Source: Gossypium raimondii (lineage: Eukaryota; Streptophyta; Magnoliopsida; Malvales; Malvaceae). From it: DNA of 64,000 bases. The stretch spans positions 47,191,980-47,255,979 of the forward strand of contig NC_068575.1 of assembly GCF_025698545.1 (NCBI RefSeq), given 5' to 3'. This document shows positions 59,207 through 64,000 of this stretch, piece after piece; position 1 is the first letter of the stretch, and each line of letters begins with the position of its first letter. The notes below the pieces were generated by a model, which did no database searches, was not told the origin of the DNA, and worked only from the letters and a program-made list of their open reading frames with translations. Made by a program: the position numbers and the translations under genes.

Positions 59207-60194
59207 CTCTCCCTTCATTGTAAAAGGACGAGAGTTGGGAGTAATAATAATTCTTAGGAGTATTCACTCAAATTTTTCTCTCTCTTGCGTTTTTATTTTT
59301 TGTGGCTTGTTCTTATTTTGTTGATTTGTGTATAATTTATTTATTGATTTGTATATTGTTGATTTCAAATCTCTTTTTCCCTTTTATTCATTTTAAATTC
59401 ATTATTTTCAAATTTGTTTACATTTTATTTTGCCTTATATTTTTTTTAAACTCTTTGTTTTAAATTCATTGGTCTTTTATTATTGATGCTATTTAATCAT
59501 CTATTTGTTATTTTATTTTTATTATTAAATTAATTATTTTAATATTATTAATACTATTATGTGGCATCATTAATCTTGTATCATTATTATATACTTTTTA
59601 TGCCTTTAAATTTCAAATTTTGTTATATATATGCATGTATACATACATACGTTTTATAATATATACATATACGTACACATTTTTTAATTTTTATAAATAT
59701 ATATACACATACTTTTATATATTTTCTATGTTTCATAATTTTATATACGTAGTTATATATTTTTACATATTAAAATATGTATATTTATATATTTTTATTT
59801 ATTTTATTTTTATAATTCACAAACAGATATATTTTTCTTGTATGTACATATATATATATATTTATAATTTATTATTTTTATCTATTTTCTTTGTTATTAT
59901 TATTACTTTACTTGATGTTTATTTATTTATTTATTCACATGACCATTATTATCATTATTATATTCTTTAAATGTTTCAGTTTTATTTGTTTATTTACTTG
60001 ATATTGTGTATACATGATTGATTTGTTTTTATTTATCTTTTCATTATTATTATTATTGTTCTTGATCATGCTATTTATAATATTTACATTATCGAATTGT
60101 TACTTCATTATATAATTGTTACCCAAATTCGTATAAAGAGAAAATTTTGAAAAATAAAGGCAATACTAGGTATTTGAAATCTTCGAGAGAATTG

Positions 60195-60532
60195 AGCCCT
60201 AACGTATTGGGTTCCAACTCTTTTGTTGAATCTGAATAATCGAGAATGCTCTTTAATCAAAACATAAATAAAAAGCTCATTATCGAGAATTCAATACGTT
60301 GTGTCCTAAAGCATTGGATATGACAAGTTGTTTTCTTGAGATGATGATTTTTTTCAAAAATAATGAAGGTAATATTCAATGTTTAGAATTTTGAAAAATT
60401 GTGCCCTAACGTATTGGACTGCGGTTTCTTCATAAATCCTAAACAATTGAATATTCTTTTAAATTTTATTACACGATCCTTTTGGACAAACTCATCTTGA
60501 AGAAATAAAATATCGTGCCCTAACGCATTGGG
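60195..60532 (+). repeat. four spaced copies of CCCTAACGTATTGGGT
   Basis: Copies near 60195, 60301, 60401 and 60515, spaced about 100-114 bp, each followed by a short region and preceded by an A-rich stretch. The core is (G/C)CCTAACG(T/C)ATTGG, with one copy TCCTAAAGCATTGG. Confidence 0.8.
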
Positions 60533-61301
60533 TGTAACATTTTCTTTTTCAAAATGAGAGGGTCTTAATAAATAACTTAATTTAATTAAGGATCGTATTT
60601 TTCAACTCTCGACATTAAGACATTTATTAATCAACTTGGTACCAATTTTTGGGCGTTACGAGGGTGCTAATCCTTCCTCTACTTAACTGACTCCTGAACC
60701 CATTTTTCTAAAACTCGTAAACCAAAGTTGTTTGTAGGTGATCCAATCACACCTTAATAAAAGATTGATGGCGACTCCAATTTTTCATCAACAACTTATT
60801 TTTGTTTTTCAAAATAAAAATGGTTTCGACACATACCTTAATTTCATATCAATGTGTATGTTGATTATATAAACAAAAAATTATTCATATTATTTACATA
60901 AGCTAAATTTTGACCAAAATCGAACAAAAACCTATGCATTCCATACAAACCATATTTAATGTTTCAAAAACTACCGAGATAAGCTAGATAATGTGACTTG
61001 AGTGTTGATCCGATCGTCTAACCTTCTGAAAATCTACAGAGACATTAAACAATACAAATAAGCTTAATGAAACTTAGTAAGTTTGACGGGTTAAACAAAA
61101 ATCTTACCGAACCTACTATAACAAGTCAAATAAATAAAACCATTCATGTCAACTCCCTGTCATTCACAACTTTAATTGATAAATACATCCATACTCAAAT
61201 CAATACAAAAATAAATAACATGTCTTTCAAATTCATTAAATAAACCACTTTACTGAAATTTTTCCATTTGAAGAATGACTTGCGGATAAGAGTACATCGT
61301 C

Positions 61302-61428
61302 AACAGAAGCTCATAAGAGCTGGACAGAAGCTCGAAAGCTTAATAGAAGCTCATAAAAGCTGAACAGAAGCTTGTAAGAGCCAAACAGAAGCTCATAAGA
61401 GCTGAACAAAAGCTCTTAAGAGCTAAAT
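61302..61428 (-). repeat. hairpin minisatellite (AGCTCATAAGAGCT type)
   Basis: About six units of 20-21 bp, such as GAAGCTCATAAGAGCTGAACA, each a 5-bp AGCTC/GAGCT stem with a 4-base loop. Some units change both arms or the loop (AGCTCTTAAGAGCT). It lies between the splice-like donor 61675 and acceptor near 61035 of the minus LTR. Confidence 0.88.
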
Positions 61429-63248
61429 AGAAATTAAAACACGAGAGTTCGCAACAAATGCTAAACCTCGATTTACTTGGGAAAAATGTCATTGTCTCTT
61501 TCCAATACCATCATACACCAAAATATGAATGTACTCAAATCCTACATTCTATTTAAACCGAATATCCAATTTAATATTATAATTCCAACAATAACTCATT
61601 TCCAAAAATAGAATAAATGCATAATATCGCTCACCAAATTTATACAAATATAAAATTTTAATTGTACAAACTTACCTAGATTGAATTGTAGTAAATGTAG
61701 AAGTTCAATGACTATTTTGCTATTTTTTCTTTTTTACGAATATCTGTGGGATCTTGATCTAGAATATAAAATTACTCAATTATTAGAATATATTTCATTT
61801 CCAATTCACTTTACAAGTAATGCCCTTTTATTTTCAAATTTACACAATTACATAAACTTTTACAATTTTTGCAATTTAATCCCTTAGTTAGTTAATCCAT
61901 CAATTTAACTAATTTTGCAATAAATAATTTATCCATATATTCTAGGCCTTCATACAACCCCTAATTAACCAAAATTCACTATCAAACCCTAATATTTTAA
62001 CATTTTTACAATTTAGTCCTAAAATCAATATTTAACAAAATCAATTTATAAAATCATCATACAACATAATCAAAGCTCTAAATCGATGTTATTCATTAAA
62101 AAACATCTAATATTTATCAATGACAACTTTCAAAATTTTAATAAAATAAAAAACAAATGTATAGTTTAGTTGGACCTACTTGTAACAATCTCAAAAACAT
62201 AAAAATTACAAGCTAGTAAGAATTGAACTCACGTGAAGTAAAAGTATGAAAACCAACTTAAGCTCTCTCCTATGACTGTATTTTGCTGAAAATTGGAGAA
62301 GAAATGTCTAGAAAACCTTTAAATTCAATTTTTTAATTTTTAATTTCATCAAAATTACTATTTTGTCATTGAATCATTTTATTTTATTATTTTTCCTTCA
62401 TATGCCACCTCACCTTTTAATTTTGGTTTAATTTTTCTTAAGTCCTCCCTCATTTATTAATCAAGCCATTTAATCACTTAAATATTATAATTAGCAAGTT
62501 TTGCACCTTTTTCAATTTAGTCATTTTAATTAATTAACTATCGAAACGTTAAAATTTTTTGACGAAAATTTACTATTACCTTAAAGAAACTCCATAAATA
62601 TTAATAAAAATATTTACGACTCGGTTTATAGAAACGAGGTTCCAATACCTCACTTTCTAAAACCACTTGACATAATAAATCATTATAAAACACAAATTAC
62701 CAATTCAAAAACCTTTTTAAAACCATATTTGACTCGTAAATATTAAATATTAATATTTACGAACTTACTCGCCGGATTTGGTGACCTCGAACCACTGTTT
62801 CCGACACCACTAAAAAATCGGGCTGTTACAGGATTGTTAAGTTCTTTTTTTAAAAAAGTGTGGCTAGTGAGCTCCAAACAACGATTTGAAAATTGGTAAG
62901 ATGGATCAATACCATCGGCGAGTAGAAGAATATACCTTAGATCTAAGTTGATATGATAGTTTAGTGTCCAAAATCGGAGAAAAAACCCGTTTGGATTTTG
63001 GTTTGTAGATTTACGACGGTCAAAGTTGTTTCATGAAAAATAAAATTGAATTGTAGAAGAAAAGAGGAACCAAAGCTTACAAATGGTGTAGGTGGTATGA
63101 ACAGAGGTCGCACAACAACAAATATAATAGTCCGGTGACTTAAATGAAAACTTTCAAATAGTTGTTACTGTAACTTTTTGAAGTAAATGTCCAAAATGTA
63201 AACTTACTAATAGTATGGTGACCTTGGATGTAGTTTACCTAAAAATTA

Positions 63249-64000
63249 TAGATCTTATCCGTTAACATATATATAGTTATCGATTGAGATTAGCAATAGA
63301 TTTGTCTATTACAGTATGTCTATTACAGTAGTATCATAGGTTAGGAAACGGTAGGTAATATTTGGGAACTATGGATATGGTAGACATGCTAGGTTAATAA
63401 CCGTTGAGGTGGTAAAAATGTAATGGGTTTGCTTAAACGTTTGTTGGTTTCTTGGTTATGAGGGGAACGTTGGGATATTCAGGTTGATAATAATTTCCAT
63501 TTTATCCTCTTGCAGGGTAGATGTTCGATAATTGTTTGAATAGGATTAATATTCTTTTGGAGCTGTCTCGTTATAGTAAAAAAGTAGCCCTGGGTTCTAT
63601 TCATCCTAGATGAGTTTGGTTGTCTGTTGAGTTGTGAAAGTTTTTGGTTGCATTTCAGTTCTTGCTTTGCTTAATTCAAATCTTAGATTGCAAACTTACT
63701 TGATGTTTTTATTAGGCCGCTGCAGTCAGCAGAAAAATCCAAAACTTTAGCAGCTCAAAGTCCACTCCCTACTGAGAGGATGAGGAGACTCATGATGTCA
63801 AAAGGGCCACTCCAGGTGATAGAAGCATATTGTTTTCAATTCTCTATCCAGCTATCTTAGGAATCTGATAAATTGCATTAGCATGTGCTTAATACATGAT
63901 ATTTAGTTGCTGTATCAACCTAGTAACTATAACAAATATGCACCTTATCCAATAGTTGAGGCAACACCAACAAGCATTTAAATCAAGAAAAGTCTTAACA
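63249..64000. other. flank containing a duplicate of 34990-35530
   Basis: 63500 to the window end aligns with the 3' flank of kinase copy 5 (34990-35530). 63249-63499 is unassigned AT-rich DNA. No gene supported in either copy. Confidence 0.7.

Larger units (their letters stand above)
58892..60831 (+). mobile_element. Tat/Ogre-like solo LTR (1940 bp)
   Basis: Starts TGTAATAGGCCAATTTAGC and ends AATGGTTTCGACA; flanks CATAT (58887-58891) and CATAC (60832-60836), a one-mismatch TSD. A core promoter AACTATAAATAGAGG lies at 59192-59206. A TGGCGACTCC motif near 60768 and the GGTTTCGACA terminus are typical of Tat/Ogre-clade Ty3 elements with tRNA-Arg priming (recalled from family knowledge). The middle (59500-60070) is extremely AT-rich. 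Four copies of CCCTAACGTATTGG lie at 60195-60532. No internal region. Confidence 0.75.
55227..62830 (-). mobile_element. minus-oriented solo LTR with perfect TSD GGATT, hosting two younger LTRs
   Basis: Left TGTAACACCCCTAACCCGTATT, right AAATCGGGCTGTTACA, TSD GGATT at 55222-55226 and 62831-62835. Interrupted by 55517-58351 and 58892-60831; net length about 2.8 kb. Minus-strand splice-like layout: donor CAC|GTGAGTTC near 62232, acceptor ATATTCTAG at 61759, an 83-nt block 61758-61676, donor CTAG|GTAAGTTT at 61675, acceptor-like TCTGTAG near 61035 with ACTTACTAAG... complement near 61075. A hairpin array lies at 61302-61428. Confidence 0.92.
55107..63240. mobile_element. small TIR DNA element (~525 bp net) hosting a nest of LTRs
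   Basis: Terminal inverted repeats of about 115-120 bp: 55107-55226 (AGGTAAATTATGC...TTAAGTCACTGG) and 63117-63240 (CCGGTGACTTAAATG...AGTTTACCT), sharing ACTATTAGTAAGTTTACATTTTGG. Flanked by the perfect 8-bp TSD AAAAATTA at 55099-55106 and 63241-63248. Interior after removing the LTR insertion is 62836-63116, without transposase. Long TIRs suggest a non-autonomous MULE-like element; an 8-bp TSD also allows hAT. Confidence 0.85.

Noticed and set aside
59620..59970. 116-residue frame rich in tyrosine, isoleucine and phenylalanine
   Set aside because: Arises from the extreme AT richness in the middle of the Tat-like LTR; low-complexity composition only.

Overview
This window looks like nuclear DNA of a dicot, most likely a cotton (Gossypium) or another Malvaceae. 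It is AT-rich. Intronless receptor-like kinase (RLK) genes sit in a sea of nested LTR retrotransposons, including long LTRs with TGTAACA...TGTTACA ends. The species call is inference; no species marker is present.

Genes: six tandem paralogs of a FERONIA/CrRLK1L-type kinase domain lie on the + strand, with no ectodomain or transmembrane segment: 870-1976, 20602-26657 (split), 27022-28161, 30759-31904, 33158-34353 and 50600-51748. Only 27022-28161 keeps all catalytic residues. The other five have lost the HRD aspartate (HGH, HRH, HRG, HRN, HHN). One is split by an antisense Copia element with a 5-bp target duplication (TSD), one carries a frameshift and one carries two nonsense codons. One intact kinase is therefore surrounded by pseudokinases and pseudogenes.

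Mobile DNA: about half the window is one LTR superfamily (chromovirus-like, judged from a degraded integrase plus chromodomain at 43125-45045), mostly solo LTRs nested in each other and in other repeats. The main blocks are 4686-12290 (three levels); 13939-19255 with 14228-16563 inside; 36794-46580 (an older repeat holding 37098-40327 and 40469-45107); and 55107-63240 (a small TIR element holding a solo LTR that holds two further solo LTRs). Most carry perfect 5-bp TSDs, which resolves the nesting. Other elements are the Copia at 21209-26110, a 299-bp solo LTR in the 3' end of the fourth kinase gene, a Tat/Ogre-like solo LTR, a tRNA-derived SINE with a 14-bp TSD, two MITEs, a Copia gag relic and two LINE relics.

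Most unusual observation: eight of the nine long LTRs share a cryptic gene-like layout. A first splice donor is followed by an acceptor (usually TATAG|ATC), a 79-88 nt purine-rich micro-exon and an AG|GTAAGT-type donor. In the six best preserved copies, a second intron then ends in a CTTACTAAGC-type branch site and a pyrimidine-TAG acceptor. Inside that second intron six copies carry a short tandem array whose units fold into hairpins, several closed by UUCG or UACG tetraloops. The stem sequences differ between LTRs while position and fold are kept.
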